Positions 1 to 9,527 of a stretch of DNA of 64,000 nucleotides are shown piece after piece. Location: positions 4,578,501-4,642,500 of the forward strand of contig NZ_CP159253.1 of NCBI RefSeq assembly GCF_040438645.1. The letters are read 5' to 3'. Position numbers and translations under genes: made by a program. The notes under the pieces were generated by a model. It did no database searches, was not told where the DNA came from, and worked only from the letters and a program-made list of their open reading frames with translations. This DNA is from Mesorhizobium sp. WSM2240 (GTDB taxonomy: Bacteria; Pseudomonadota; Alphaproteobacteria; Rhizobiales; Rhizobiaceae). How positions within the stretch are numbered: the first letter of the stretch is position 1; the number at the start of each line of letters is the position of its first letter.

Positions 1-505
1 TCAAGATGCGGGCGTTGAACAGGATCGCACGGGCGATCGCCACCGACTGGCGCTGGCCGCCCGACAGTTTGCTGACCGGATCCTTGAAACGCTGGAAGCG
101 CGGATTGAGCCTGCCCATCACCTTGCGCGCCTCGGATTCCATCGCCGCATCGTCGAGCGTTCCCCATGGCGTGCGCAACTCGCGGCCGAGGAACAGGTTG
201 GCGGCGGCGTCGACATTGTCGGCCAGCGCCAGCGTCTGGTAAATCGTCTCGATGCCGTACTTCTTGGCGTCGCGCGGGTTGGTGATCGTGGCCTCCTCGC
301 CATTGACATAGATTACGCCTGCGTCGCGCTTGTAGGCGCCGGACAGGATCTTGATCAGCGTCGACTTGCCGGCGCCATTGTGGCCGAGAAGCGCCATCAC
401 CTCACCCGGGTAGAGATCGACCGAGGCGTCGTCGACGGCGCGGATGCCGCCGAAGGCGATCGACATGTTCTTCATCTCGACGAGCGGCTTGCCTGCGGGT
501 TCCAT
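1..505 (-). CDS. xylG: Sugar ABC transporter ATPase, XylG-type (3' part outside window)
   Basis: The ATPase powers sugar import through the XylH permease on the cytoplasmic face of the inner membrane. About 168 N-terminal codons are visible. A Walker A motif (GHNGAGKST, about residues 41-49) is followed by a Q-loop region (ETIYQTLAL) and the signature [14 protein letters not shown] near residue 146, and the frame runs off the left edge with no stop. The ATG at 505 is chosen because the GGAGGGATC upstream is a good ribosome site. It is the third gene of xylF-xylH-xylG. Xylose is inferred from the XylF neighbour; by itself this half could belong to any CUT2 sugar importer such as a ribose system. 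The family normally has two ATPase halves of about 500 aa, so the second half cannot be judged here. Confidence 0.9.
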   Translation of the reverse strand, partial: MEPAGKPLVEMKNMSIAFGGIRAVDDASVDLYPGEVMALLGHNGAGKSTLIKILSGAYKRDAGVIYVNGEEATITNPRDAKKYGIETIYQTLALADNVDAAANLFLGRELRTPWGTLDDAAMESEARKVMGRLNPRFQRFKDPVSKLSGGQRQSVAIARAILFNARIL

Positions 506-523
506 AACCGATCCCTCCTTTAA

Positions 524-568
524 GCTTGATCCCGAAAAGTTGCAGACTTTTCAGACAAGATCATGCGC
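524..568. repeat. Dispersed palindromic repeat, family A, copy 1
   Basis: This 45-bp element lies between the xylH and xylG genes. It has the core GATCCCGAAAAGTTGCAGAC, then CTTTTCAGACAAGATCATGC, so GAAAAGT and ACTTTTC pair around a short loop and GATC-containing ends can pair too. Near-identical elements lie at 14606-14649 and 36787-36850. It is not part of a coding region. In the xyl operon transcript it would form a hairpin just before the xylG ribosome site. Confidence 0.8.
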
Positions 569-573
569 TGAAC

Positions 574-1893
574 TCAAATGATGCGCTTGCGGTAGAGCGT
601 GTCGAGCCAGACGGCCACGACCAGCACAACGCCGACGACGATGTTCTGCAGCGGCGTGTCGACGCCGAGCAGCACCATGCCCGATTGCAGCGACTGCATC
701 AAAAGCGCGCCGAGCATGGCGCCGGCGATCGTGCCGACGCCGCCGGCCAGCGAGGTGCCGCCGATGACGGCCGCGGCGATCACCAGAAGCTCGTCGAGCG
801 TGCCCAGCGAATTGGTCGCGGCGTTGAGGCGCGCGGTCGAGATGCTGGCGCCGATGGCGGCGAGCAGGCCCATCAGCATGAATATTTTCATGACCACCCA
901 GCGCGTGTTGATGCCAGCCAGTTCGGCTGCTTCCGGATTGCCGCCGATGGCGAATACGTAGCGGCCGAAGCGCGTGCGGGTCGCGATGAAGCTCATAACG
1001 ATCCCGACGGTGACGGCGATCAGCACAGGTATTGCGATGCCGTGGGCGATGAACAGGCCGCCTTCGGGAAGCTCGAGGTTGTTCGCCTCGGCATAGCGCC
1101 TGACGATGCCGATCGGCCAGGGATAGGAGTTGGCGATCCAGACCGCGCCGAGTATCGCCGCGCAGGCGATTGTGCCGATGAAGCCTTCGGCCCAGACCGG
1201 ACGCAGCGGAAAGCGGAAGCGCTTGCGCCGCGAACGGGCGACGAGGAGCAGGAGCACGAAAGCGATGCAGGCAACAATGCCGACCGCCCAACTCGCGGTA
1301 GCGCCGATCGATCCCTGCGGCCCGCCGCCGATCAGCCTGAACGTCGCGTCCATCGGCGCTACCGTGCGGCCGCTGGTGACCCACCAGGCCGCGCCGCGCC
1401 ACACGAGAAGCCCGCCCAGCGTGACGATGAAGGCGGGAATGCCAAGATAGGCGATCAGGAAGCCCTGGAACCCGCCAATGGCGAGGCCGACCAGCAGGCC
1501 CGAGATGAGCGCCAGGATCCAGATGGACGGGCTGCCAAGCGGAATTCCCATGACCTGCGGCAGGAGTTCGGCCTGGACCACGCCCATGATCATGCCGATC
1601 AGCCCCAGCGCCGAGCCGATCGACAGGTCGATGTTGCGGGTGACGATCACCAGCACCATGCCGGTGGCCATGACCGCGATGGACGAGGACTGGACCGACA
1701 GGTTCCACAGATTGCGCGGCGTCAGGAACAGACCGCCCGAGAGGAAATGGAAGCCGACCCAGATGATCAGCAACGCGCCGATCATGCCGAGCATGCGCGT
1801 GTCGAGTTCGGTCGCCCTGAGGAAGCGGGCAACAGGCCCAATCTCGGACGCGCGGGCGCGGTCCGCCTGCGCAGTCGAGGTCACCTCGGTCAT
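574..1893 (-). CDS. xylH: Xylose ABC transporter permease XylH
   Basis: This is the membrane channel subunit of the xylose-type importer, 439 aa, with roughly a dozen hydrophobic segments. The segment GMVLVIVTRNIDLSIGSALG near the N-terminal third is the characteristic BPD_transp_2 permease motif, and the length fits XylH (about 390 aa in E. coli) with a longer N-terminus. The ATG at 1893 (MTEV) is preferred over an in-frame ATG 13 codons upstream because GGGAGGA lies 5-11 nt before it. It sits between xylF and xylG, 109 nt after the xylF stop, with a strong hairpin in that gap. The xylose assignment comes from XylF. Confidence 0.92.
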   Translation of the reverse strand: MTEVTSTAQADRARASEIGPVARFLRATELDTRMLGMIGALLIIWVGFHFLSGGLFLTPRNLWNLSVQSSSIAVMATGMVLVIVTRNIDLSIGSALGLIGMIMGVVQAELLPQVMGIPLGSPSIWILALISGLLVGLAIGGFQGFLIAYLGIPAFIVTLGGLLVWRGAAWWVTSGRTVAPMDATFRLIGGGPQGSIGATASWAVGIVACIAFVLLLLVARSRRKRFRFPLRPVWAEGFIGTIACAAILGAVWIANSYPWPIGIVRRYAEANNLELPEGGLFIAHGIAIPVLIAVTVGIVMSFIATRTRFGRYVFAIGGNPEAAELAGINTRWVVMKIFMLMGLLAAIGASISTARLNAATNSLGTLDELLVIAAAVIGGTSLAGGVGTIAGAMLGALLMQSLQSGMVLLGVDTPLQNIVVGVVLVVAVWLDTLYRKRII

Positions 1894-1955
1894 GACATTC
1901 CTCCCGCCGGCATGCCGTCTCGCGCGGATCACCGGACAATTTTCAGCTTAACGAA

Positions 1956-1984
1956 ACGCCGCGGTTTTCGTCAAACCGCGGCGT
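1956..1984 (-). terminator. xylF-xylH intergenic hairpin (attenuator or mRNA stabiliser)
   Basis: Perfect 12-bp inverted repeat (ACGCCGCGGTTT / AAACCGCGGCGT) with a 5-nt loop, 18 nt after the xylF stop on the minus strand. It is followed by TTCGTT, not a full U-run, so partial termination or 3'-end protection of xylF mRNA is more likely than full termination. This would leave binding protein in excess over the membrane subunits. Confidence 0.7.
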
Positions 1985-2002
1985 CGACTTGTTTCTCGAA
2001 GC

Positions 2003-3046
2003 TCAGTCGCAGGCCGGCACTGTACCGGCGCCGACACCCTGGCAGACCACTTCCTTGGTGACCCACCCCGCGTCGATGACGACGTTCAGGTTGTCCTTGG
2101 TGATGGCGACGGGCGCCAGGAACACCGAGTTCATCTCGACGCCGGCGGGGCCGCCGCTGAACTTGACGACATTCGGGATCGCATCCATGGCCGTGCCATC
2201 GGCGAGCTGCGAAGCGATTTCAGCCGCGGCCTTGCCGAGTTCGCGCGAGTCCTTCCAGACCGAGACGGTCTGCGTGCCGAGCGCGATGCGGTTCAGCGCG
2301 GCATGGTCGCCGTCCTGCCCCGAAACCGGAACCGTGCCTGCCAGGCCCTGCGCCGAAAGCGCGGCGATTGCGCCGCCGGCCGTGCCGTCATTGGAGGCGA
2401 CGACCGCGTCGACCTCGTTGTTGTTGGCGGTCAGGAACTGCTCCATATTCTTCTGCGCGTTGGCGGGCAGCCAGCCATCGGTATAGGCCTCGCCAACATT
2501 CTTGATCTTGCCGGCATCGATTGCTTCCTTGAGCACTTCCATCTGGCCGTCGAACAGGAAATCGGCGTTCGGGTCGGAGGCCGAACCCTTGATGAAGACG
2601 TAGTTGCCTTCCGGCTGCACCTTGAACACTTCCCTGGCCTGCAGGCGGCCGACTTCCTTGTTGTCGAAGGTCAGATAGAAAGCGTCCTTGTTTTCGATCA
2701 GGCGGTCGTAGCCGACCACCGGAATGCCCTCGGCGACAGCCTTCTCGACGGCAGGGGCAATCGCGCTCGAATCCTGCGCCAGGATGATCAGCGCGTTGGC
2801 GCCCTGGCTGATCAGGCTTTCCACGTCGGTTAGCTGCTTGCTCGGATTGGATTGCGCATCGGCCGAAATGTACTTGTCGCCGGCCGCCTCGAGGGCAGCC
2901 TTGATCGCAGCCTCGTCCGTCTTCCAGCGCTCTTCCTGGAAATTGGACCAGGATACGCCGATGATCTTGTCCTTCGCCTCGGCCACTGCCGCCAGCGATA
3001 CGGTCATCGCCACACCCGCCAGAATGGCGGTTGCAAATCTTTTCAT
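2003..3046 (-). CDS. xylF: D-xylose-binding periplasmic protein XylF
   Basis: This periplasmic protein captures D-xylose for the XylGH importer. It is 347 aa with a clear signal peptide ([20 protein letters not shown] then AEA, cleavage near residue 23). It keeps the XylF-specific block [20 protein letters not shown], followed by [20 protein letters not shown] and [10 protein letters not shown], and the N-terminal motif EERWKTDE; these separate it from ribose- and galactose-binding proteins. The ATG at 3046 is chosen for the signal peptide and the GGGAGGAAA ribosome site just upstream; the frame extends much further upstream but without coding character. It is first in the operon and is expressed from the promoter and operator at 3096-3147, divergent from the ROK regulator. 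Confidence 0.95.
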   Translation of the reverse strand: MKRFATAILAGVAMTVSLAAVAEAKDKIIGVSWSNFQEERWKTDEAAIKAALEAAGDKYISADAQSNPSKQLTDVESLISQGANALIILAQDSSAIAPAVEKAVAEGIPVVGYDRLIENKDAFYLTFDNKEVGRLQAREVFKVQPEGNYVFIKGSASDPNADFLFDGQMEVLKEAIDAGKIKNVGEAYTDGWLPANAQKNMEQFLTANNNEVDAVVASNDGTAGGAIAALSAQGLAGTVPVSGQDGDHAALNRIALGTQTVSVWKDSRELGKAAAEIASQLADGTAMDAIPNVVKFSGGPAGVEMNSVFLAPVAITKDNLNVVIDAGWVTKEVVCQGVGAGTVPACD

Positions 3047-3095
3047 GATTTCCTCCCTGCGCGCCCGGAGGCGCAAATGAACTTCGTCCGAAGCC

Positions 3096-3120
3096 CTTTT
3101 TTTCGAGCCTCGAAAAAAAG
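3096..3120. promoter_or_regulatory. Perfect 25-bp palindrome, likely XylR (ROK) operator
   Basis: Two 12-bp arms (CTTTTTTTCGAG and its exact complement) flank one central C. Such A/T-run plus CGA palindromes resemble operators of ROK repressors (NagC/Mlc/XylR type). It lies in the 178-bp gap between xylF and the divergent ROK gene, overlapping or just downstream of the predicted -10 of the xylF promoter, the ideal place for repression relieved by xylose. Binding by the adjacent regulator is inferred. Confidence 0.75.
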
Positions 3121-3147
3121 AATGACGCATGCGGCGACTTCTGTCAA
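3120..3147 (-). promoter_or_regulatory. Predicted xylF promoter (-35 TTGACA, -10 TCATTC)
   Basis: On the minus strand a perfect TTGACA (3147-3142) is separated by 16 nt from TCATTC (3125-3120). The start site would fall inside the palindrome at 3096-3120, about 65 nt upstream of the xylF start codon. Read from sequence only. Confidence 0.5.
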
Positions 3148-3224
3148 TATTCTTGCGGCGCTGTTGACGGCCCCCATGCTGAAAGGGAAGGTCCATCGGG
3201 TTGCCGCGGGAGGAATGCTGAAAG

Positions 3225-4466
3225 ATGTCGGTTGGAATTCGCCATGACGATTTGCGCAAGCGCAACCGCGCAATGGTCATCACGGCCGTGCGCCGTGCCT
3301 TCCAGCCATCGCGCACCGAGATAGCCCGCGCCACCGGCCTCAGCCACTCCACAATCTCGGCGATCTCATCCGACCTGATCGAGGAAGGGATTCTGGCCGA
3401 GACCAAAAGCGGCGAGACGGTTTCGCTGAAGCGCGGACGGCCGCAGGTCGCGCTCGCGCTGAAGCCGGAAGCGGCGGCCGTCGTTACAATCGTCGTGGCG
3501 CTGAACTTTCTCTCTGTGGCGGTCGTCGATTATGCCGGGGAGACGGTCACCAGCGAGCAGCGCAAGCTGTCGACACTGACCCTGCCCGAGGAAGAGCTGA
3601 TAGGCGAATGCCTGGCCATGGTGCAGCGGCGGCTGAATGAGGCGGCCGGTAGGCGCATCATGCGTACGGTCCTCGCCGTGCAAGGCACGACCGACGCCGG
3701 ACGGCGCACAATGCTGTGGTCGCCGATCACGCCGCATGCCGGCATCGCTTTCGCAGACCGTCTCGAAGGCGCGTTCGATATTCCAGTGACCGTAGAGAAC
3801 GACTGCAATATGATCGCCGAGGCGCTGAAATGGCGCGATCCCGAGCGCTACCGCGACAATTTCATCGCCATACTGCTTTCGCACGGCATTGGCATGGGGC
3901 TGGTGCTGAAGGGCGAGCTGTTCACCGGCACGCAATCCTCCGGCGGCGAGTTCGGCCACATGATCCACCGTCCCGACGGCGCGCTTTGCCGGTGCGGGCG
4001 TCGCGGCTGCGTCGAGGCCTATGCCGGCAATTACGCGATCTGGCGCGCCGCCCGCCAGTCGAGCGAAGACGAGGAGCCGGTGGCCGACATCAGCGATGCC
4101 GATATGAAGGCGCTGGCAGCCGCCGCCCGCGCGAAGGAGGGGTCGGAGCGCGAGGCGTTCCGCAAGGCTGGCGAGGCGATCGGCTTTGGCCTCGGCAGCC
4201 TGTTCGCGCTCATCGACCCAGCGCCGGTGGCGGTCGTCGGCATCGGCGCCGCCGCCTTCGACCTGATCGAGCCGCATCTGCGCGAGGCGATCGCCAGGAC
4301 AGCCGGTGGCCAGCACTCGGGCGCGATCTCCTTCGCGGTGGAACCGGACGAGGTGCCGCTGATCCGCGAAGGCTGCGCCATGCGCGCGCTGACCTTCATC
4401 GACCAGGAAATCTTCGCTACCGGTGCGCCGGCCGAGACGTCTGCGAAGGCGCGCGAACTGGCCTAA
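3225..4466 (+). CDS. xylR: ROK-family transcriptional repressor, XylR-like
   Basis: This 413-aa regulator has an N-terminal winged helix-turn-helix (about residues 8-65, including [20 protein letters not shown]) and a C-terminal ROK sugar-kinase-like domain. The ROK zinc motif [14 protein letters not shown] is near residue 250, preceded by GGEFGHM, and ENDCNM occurs earlier. It is divergent from xylFHG, so repression of that operon with xylose as inducer is the natural reading. The start at 3225 gives the usual short lead into the HTH. Other ROK repressors sense different sugars, so the xyl name depends on context. Confidence 0.85.
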   Translation: MSVGIRHDDLRKRNRAMVITAVRRAFQPSRTEIARATGLSHSTISAISSDLIEEGILAETKSGETVSLKRGRPQVALALKPEAAAVVTIVVALNFLSVAVVDYAGETVTSEQRKLSTLTLPEEELIGECLAMVQRRLNEAAGRRIMRTVLAVQGTTDAGRRTMLWSPITPHAGIAFADRLEGAFDIPVTVENDCNMIAEALKWRDPERYRDNFIAILLSHGIGMGLVLKGELFTGTQSSGGEFGHMIHRPDGALCRCGRRGCVEAYAGNYAIWRAARQSSEDEEPVADISDADMKALAAAARAKEGSEREAFRKAGEAIGFGLGSLFALIDPAPVAVVGIGAAAFDLIEPHLREAIARTAGGQHSGAISFAVEPDEVPLIREGCAMRALTFIDQEIFATGAPAETSAKARELA

Positions 4467-4472
4467 AGCGCG

Positions 4473-5162
4473 CTATTCCTCGCGAATGGCGTAGCCGGCG
4501 CCGCGAATGGTGCGGATGACATCCGGCATGCGGCCGGTGTTGACCGCCTTGCGCAGCCGCCCGACATGCACGTCGACGGTGCGTTCGTCGATATAGATCG
4601 TCTCGCCCCAGACATTGTCGAGCAATTGCCCGCGCGAGAAAACACGGCCCGGATGCCGCATCATGAATTCCAGCAGCCGGAATTCGGTCGGCCCGAGCTT
4701 GACCTCGCTCTTCTTGCGGTAGACCCGGTGCGCCTCGCGGTCGAGCACGATATCGCCGACCTTGAGCACGCTGGACAGCACTTCCGGCTTTGCCCGCCGC
4801 AGCAGCGCCTTGACGCGCGCCATGAATTCGGGCGTCGAGAACGGCTTGACCAGATAATCGTCGGCGCCGGTGGCGAGGCCCCTGACGCGGTCGCTTTCCT
4901 CGCCGCGCGCGGTCAGCATGATTATCGGCAGGCGCTCGGTTTCCGGCCGCATCCTTAGCCGGCGACACAATTCGATGCCCGAAAGCGCCGGCAGCATCCA
5001 ATCCAGCACCAGCAGGTCGGGCACGTTCTCCTGCAGCCTTATCTCGGCCTCGTCGCCGCGCGCCACGATCTCGACCTGGTAACCTTCGGATTCCAGATTG
5101 TAGCGCAGGAGCACGCCCAGCGGCTCCTCGTCTTCCACAACCATGATTTTCGGAGCGATCAT
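4473..5162 (-). CDS. phoB: Phosphate regulon response regulator PhoB
   Basis: This DNA-binding response regulator, 229 aa, activates the Pho regulon under phosphate limitation. The receiver domain (about 1-120) keeps the acidic pair E10/D11, phospho-acceptor D54 (LLVLDWMLP), and the lysine of DDYLVKPFS. The OmpR/PhoB winged helix (about 130-229) ends with the recognition segment DERTVDVHVGRLRKAV. It is the last gene of pstSCAB-phoU-phoB, 24 nt after phoU. Its target, a Pho box, is present at the head of this operon, giving autoregulation. The partner kinase PhoR is not seen in the window. Confidence 0.95.
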   Translation of the reverse strand: MIAPKIMVVEDEEPLGVLLRYNLESEGYQVEIVARGDEAEIRLQENVPDLLVLDWMLPALSGIELCRRLRMRPETERLPIIMLTARGEESDRVRGLATGADDYLVKPFSTPEFMARVKALLRRAKPEVLSSVLKVGDIVLDREAHRVYRKKSEVKLGPTEFRLLEFMMRHPGRVFSRGQLLDNVWGETIYIDERTVDVHVGRLRKAVNTGRMPDVIRTIRGAGYAIREE

Positions 5163-5186
5163 CGATGAAATCCCAATGACAATTGC

Positions 5187-5894
5187 CTATTCGGCCGACA
5201 CCGTCTGCGTGGTCTCGTCGAACTTCGGCCGGTTGGAAGGCAATTGCGAGCCGGTCATGACGAAATAAGCGTTCTCCGCGATGTTGGTGACGTGGTCGCC
5301 GATCCGCTCGAGGTTCTTGGCGCAGAACAGAAGATGCGTGCAGGCGGTAATGTTGCGCGGGTCTTCCATCATATAGGTCAGCAGTTCGCGGAATACCGCC
5401 GTGTATTTCACGTCGATCTTCTCGTCGTCTGCGCGTAGCGCCTGCAAAGCCTGCGGTTCGCGAGCGACGTATTTGTCGACCACCGCCTGGACCTGCACGA
5501 GCACCAACTGAGCCATGGCGTCGATGCTGTGCGACAAGTCGCGCGGCGTCGCACTCTGGCCGACCGCGCTGACGCGCTTGGCGATGTTCTTGGCGAGATC
5601 GCCGATGCGCTCGAGGTCTCCCGCCATACGAATGGCGCCGAGCACCGCGCGCAGATCCTGCGCCATCGGCTGGCGCTTTGCGATCAGCGTGATGGCGCGG
5701 TCGTCGAGTTCGCGCTGTCTGGCATCCATGATCGCGTCGTCGGATATGACCCGCTGCGCCAGCGCGTTGTCGGACGCCAGAAGCGCCCGGATAGATGCGC
5801 CGACCATCGCGCCGGCAAGATCGCCCATGTCACGGATCAGACGGTCGACATGCCCAAGTTCCTCGTCGAAAGAGGCAACGGTGTGCTCACCCAT
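5187..5894 (-). CDS. phoU: Phosphate signalling regulator PhoU
   Basis: PhoU (235 aa) is a cytoplasmic protein that links the Pst transporter to the PhoR/PhoB system and dampens the Pho response when phosphate is ample. The sequence shows the duplicated three-helix-bundle PhoU domain, with metal-binding style motifs in each half (RMAGDLERIGDLAKNIAKR near residue 90 and KNLERIGDHVTNIAE near 195). The length matches the family. It starts 22 nt after pstB with GAGGACC as ribosome site. The order pstB-phoU-phoB is the standard alphaproteobacterial arrangement. Confidence 0.95.
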   Translation of the reverse strand: MGEHTVASFDEELGHVDRLIRDMGDLAGAMVGASIRALLASDNALAQRVISDDAIMDARQRELDDRAITLIAKRQPMAQDLRAVLGAIRMAGDLERIGDLAKNIAKRVSAVGQSATPRDLSHSIDAMAQLVLVQVQAVVDKYVAREPQALQALRADDEKIDVKYTAVFRELLTYMMEDPRNITACTHLLFCAKNLERIGDHVTNIAENAYFVMTGSQLPSNRPKFDETTQTVSAE

Positions 5895-5916
5895 TCTATG
5901 GTCCTCGCCTTGGCAC

Positions 5917-6723
<807 letters not shown>

Positions 6724-6769
6724 GATGTTCATTCCTTTAGCTCCATTGCCATCGAATTTCTTACCTCTT

Positions 6770-8080
6770 TTACCAGCGGCGCTGAAAGCGCTGCCTAAGG
6801 AATATGGCCATTGCGTTCATCACGAAAAGAAAGCCGAGGAGGACCAGAATTGCCGCGGAAGTGCGCGCTACGAAACCGCGCTCCGGGCTGTCCGCCCAGA
6901 TGTAGATCTGCGTCGGTAGTGCGGTCGACGCCTCCAGCACGCCGGCCGGCGGGCTGGTGATGAAGGCGTTCATCCCGATCAGCAGCAGCGGCGCGGTTTC
7001 GCCGAGCGCCTGCGCCAGGCCAATGATCGTGCCGGTCATGATCGACGGCATCGACAGCGGCAGGATGTGATGGAAGATCATCTCGTGCTTCGACGCGCCG
7101 ATGCCGAGCGCCGCCTCGCGGATCGACGACGGAACCGAAGTGAGCGCCGCACGCGTCACGATGATGATGGTGGGAAGCGTCATCAGGGCAAGCACCATGC
7201 CGCCGACCAGCGGGGCGGAACGCGGCAGCCCGAACCAGCCGAGGAAGACCGCGAGGCCGAGCAGGCCGAACACGACGGAGGGGACCGCCGCAAGGTTGTT
7301 GATGTTGATCTCGATGAGGTCGGTGAAGCGGTTTTTCGGGGCAAACTCTTCCAGATAGATCGCCGCCGCTATACCGACCGGGAAGCTGATCACGAAGCAC
7401 ACGAGCAGCAACCAAAACGAGCCTGAGATCGCGCCCGCCAGACCCGCCAGCTCCGGAAAGCGGCTGTCGGCGTTGAGGAAAAGCGCCCAGTTGAAAGGCT
7501 GGGTGACCGCGCCCTTCGCCTCGAGCTGGTTGAACAACTCGATCTGTTTGTCGTTCACCCGGCGCTGGTTTTCCGGCAGGTCGGTGTTCACCAGCCCCTT
7601 CGCGAGCTGGTCGATCGGATCCGACATCGGCACCATGAAGGTCGCCCGGCCATCGAGGAGCGCCGGATTGGCGATGACCTGATCGCGAATCAGGAAGGGC
7701 GCCGACGACGTGAACATCGAGAAATAGTCGCGTTCCTCGGAGCGCGACAGCTCGCCGACATCCGCTAGCACCGCCCGGCGGAAGACACTGCGCCAGTTCG
7801 CGTCCATCAGGTTCGAACGGTCGAGATCGGCCGCGCTGAGGTCGATGTCGACGGTCACCATCGACTGTGTGAACGCCCGGTAGCCGGTGAAACTCAGTGT
7901 TCCGATCAGGATGGCAAGGAAGCCAAGCGCGAAGGCGATCGCCACCATTCCGTAAATCTGCAGGCGGCGATCAGCCGCGTAGCGTGCGGCGCGTCGGCGA
8001 TTCATTTCGGCGGACTTCCACGCGACGGGCGGGCGCATGGCGCCGCCAGCCGGCATCGCGGCGCTTTCAACTGGCAACAT
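6770..8080 (-). CDS. pstA: Phosphate ABC transporter permease PstA
   Basis: This inner-membrane subunit of the phosphate channel is 436 aa, much longer than E. coli PstA (about 296) because of an N-terminal TM segment (about 40-65) and a large soluble insert before the BPD_transp_1 core. This is usual for rhizobial PstA. The core shows the EAA loop ([20 protein letters not shown]) used to dock PstB. The ATG overlaps the pstC stop by one base (TGATG), indicating translational coupling. Later in-frame ATGs are possible starts, but the overlap favours this one. Confidence 0.92.
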   Translation of the reverse strand: MLPVESAAMPAGGAMRPPVAWKSAEMNRRRAARYAADRRLQIYGMVAIAFALGFLAILIGTLSFTGYRAFTQSMVTVDIDLSAADLDRSNLMDANWRSVFRRAVLADVGELSRSEERDYFSMFTSSAPFLIRDQVIANPALLDGRATFMVPMSDPIDQLAKGLVNTDLPENQRRVNDKQIELFNQLEAKGAVTQPFNWALFLNADSRFPELAGLAGAISGSFWLLLVCFVISFPVGIAAAIYLEEFAPKNRFTDLIEININNLAAVPSVVFGLLGLAVFLGWFGLPRSAPLVGGMVLALMTLPTIIIVTRAALTSVPSSIREAALGIGASKHEMIFHHILPLSMPSIMTGTIIGLAQALGETAPLLLIGMNAFITSPPAGVLEASTALPTQIYIWADSPERGFVARTSAAILVLLGFLFVMNAMAIFLRQRFQRRW

Positions 8081-9450
8081 CAGTACTTCTCCCGATATTT
8101 GCGGACGGTCTGCAGCGCGATCAAATTGAGGCCAAGCGTGATGATGAACAGCACCAGGCCCAGCGCGAAAGCCGCAAGCGTCTTAGGATTGTCGAATTCG
8201 CTATCGCCGATGAGCAGGGTAACGATCTGCACAGTGACGGTCGTGACCGAATCGAAGGGGTTGAGCGTCATCTTGGCGATCAGGCCAGCGGCCATCACGA
8301 CGATCATCGTTTCGCCGACCGCGCGGCTGAGCGCGAGCAGCACACCGCCGACGATGCCCGGCAGCGCGGCGGGCAGCAGCACCTTGCGGATCGTTTCGCC
8401 CTTGGTAGCTCCCAGCGCGAAGGATCCTTCGCGCATCGCACGCGGGACGGCTGCGAAGGCGTCATCTGAGAGTGATGAGATGAAAGGGATCAGCATGATG
8501 CCCATGACGCCGCCCGCAGCGAGAGCACTGTTCGGCGCCGAGTCGATTCCGATCGACAGGCCGAGGCTGCGCACCAGCGGTGCGACGGTGAGCACTGCGA
8601 AAAAGCCGTAAACGATGGTCGGGATGCCGGCGAGGATTTCGAGCATCGGCTTCACCACGGCCCGAAACCGTTCGTTTGCATACTCAGTGAGATAGATGGC
8701 CGACAGAATTCCGGTCGGGATCGCGACCGCCATCGCCAGGGCCGAAATCACGAAGGTGCCGAAGAGCACGGGAATCATGCCGAAGGCGCCCTGCCCGGCC
8801 ACCTGGTCGGCGCGCAAAGCGATCTGCGGCTCCCAGCGCAGGCCGAACAGGAACTCCGTGATCGGCACACGGGCGAAGAACTGCAGCGCCTCATAGACGA
8901 GCGAGAAGACGATGCCCGCGGTCGTCAGGATGGCGACCAGCGACGAGAACATCATGAACCAGGTAACGGACCGCTCGACGCTGTGGCGTGCGCGGTACCG
9001 TGTCTGAATGGCGCGCAAGCCGAAGAACGCTCCGATGGCGATCAGCGCGGCCGTCACCGCGACCATGGCCCAACTGGAGAGCGCCTGCAAAGATTTCAGA
9101 TGAGCGACGGCGGCCGTGATCTCCGACGTTGGCTCGCGGAATATGTTCCCAGCCGCGACCTGGCGTATCTCGCTGATCAGGAGGTTCTTTTCCGGGCCGG
9201 ACATCGCGTCGGCGCCCGGATAGCTTCCCAGCACCAGCATGTTAATCACGCTGTTCTGGAAGAGCAGCCACAGCAGCAGGAAGACAAAGGCGGGTACGCC
9301 GGTCCAGATCGCCGCGTTGAGGCCGTGATAAATCGGGCGGGAGTGCGCCTTTTCCGCCGCGGCGAGCCGCTTGCTGCGTCCGCGTGCGGCGCCGAGGAAA
9401 GCGGCGACAAGGGCGGCAAGCGCCATGAAGCCCAAAAGATACCCAGCCAT
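8080..9450 (-). CDS. pstC: Phosphate ABC transporter permease PstC
   Basis: This is the second membrane subunit of the phosphate importer, 456 aa (E. coli about 319). The extra length is an N-terminal TM pair and a periplasmic insert, as in other Rhizobiales. The BPD_transp_1 core contains the EAA-type loop (REGSFALGATKGETIRKVLL, about 330-350) and LEILAGIPTIVYGFFA, a strong PstC marker. GGGGGT precedes the ATG. It starts 78 nt after pstS across a region holding two hairpins, so it probably gets less message than pstS. Confidence 0.93.
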   Translation of the reverse strand: MAGYLLGFMALAALVAAFLGAARGRSKRLAAAEKAHSRPIYHGLNAAIWTGVPAFVFLLLWLLFQNSVINMLVLGSYPGADAMSGPEKNLLISEIRQVAAGNIFREPTSEITAAVAHLKSLQALSSWAMVAVTAALIAIGAFFGLRAIQTRYRARHSVERSVTWFMMFSSLVAILTTAGIVFSLVYEALQFFARVPITEFLFGLRWEPQIALRADQVAGQGAFGMIPVLFGTFVISALAMAVAIPTGILSAIYLTEYANERFRAVVKPMLEILAGIPTIVYGFFAVLTVAPLVRSLGLSIGIDSAPNSALAAGGVMGIMLIPFISSLSDDAFAAVPRAMREGSFALGATKGETIRKVLLPAALPGIVGGVLLALSRAVGETMIVVMAAGLIAKMTLNPFDSVTTVTVQIVTLLIGDSEFDNPKTLAAFALGLVLFIITLGLNLIALQTVRKYREKY

Positions 9451-9488
9451 AGGACCCCCGACCTGAAATACGTGTTCTCAAAGAGAGA

Positions 9489-9518
9489 GCGCAGCCGCCC
9501 TGCTTGGGACGGCTGCGC
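9489..9518 (-). terminator. pstS-pstC intergenic hairpin
   Basis: Inverted repeat with 9-bp arms (GCGCAGCCG / CGGCTGCGC) and extra inner pairing around a TGCTT loop, between pstS and pstC. A second small dyad (TCGGCT / AGCCGA, 9523-9538) overlaps the pstS stop. There is no U-run, so mRNA stabilisation or attenuation is favoured over full termination. Confidence 0.6.
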
Positions 9519-9527
9519 CAGATCGGC

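Noticed and set aside
526..2061. A 511-codon open frame on the plus strand, opposite xylH.
   Set aside because: High-GC antisense shadow; composition is Asp/Arg/Ala-rich with no recognisable domain, while the minus-strand XylH has clear TM and family motifs.
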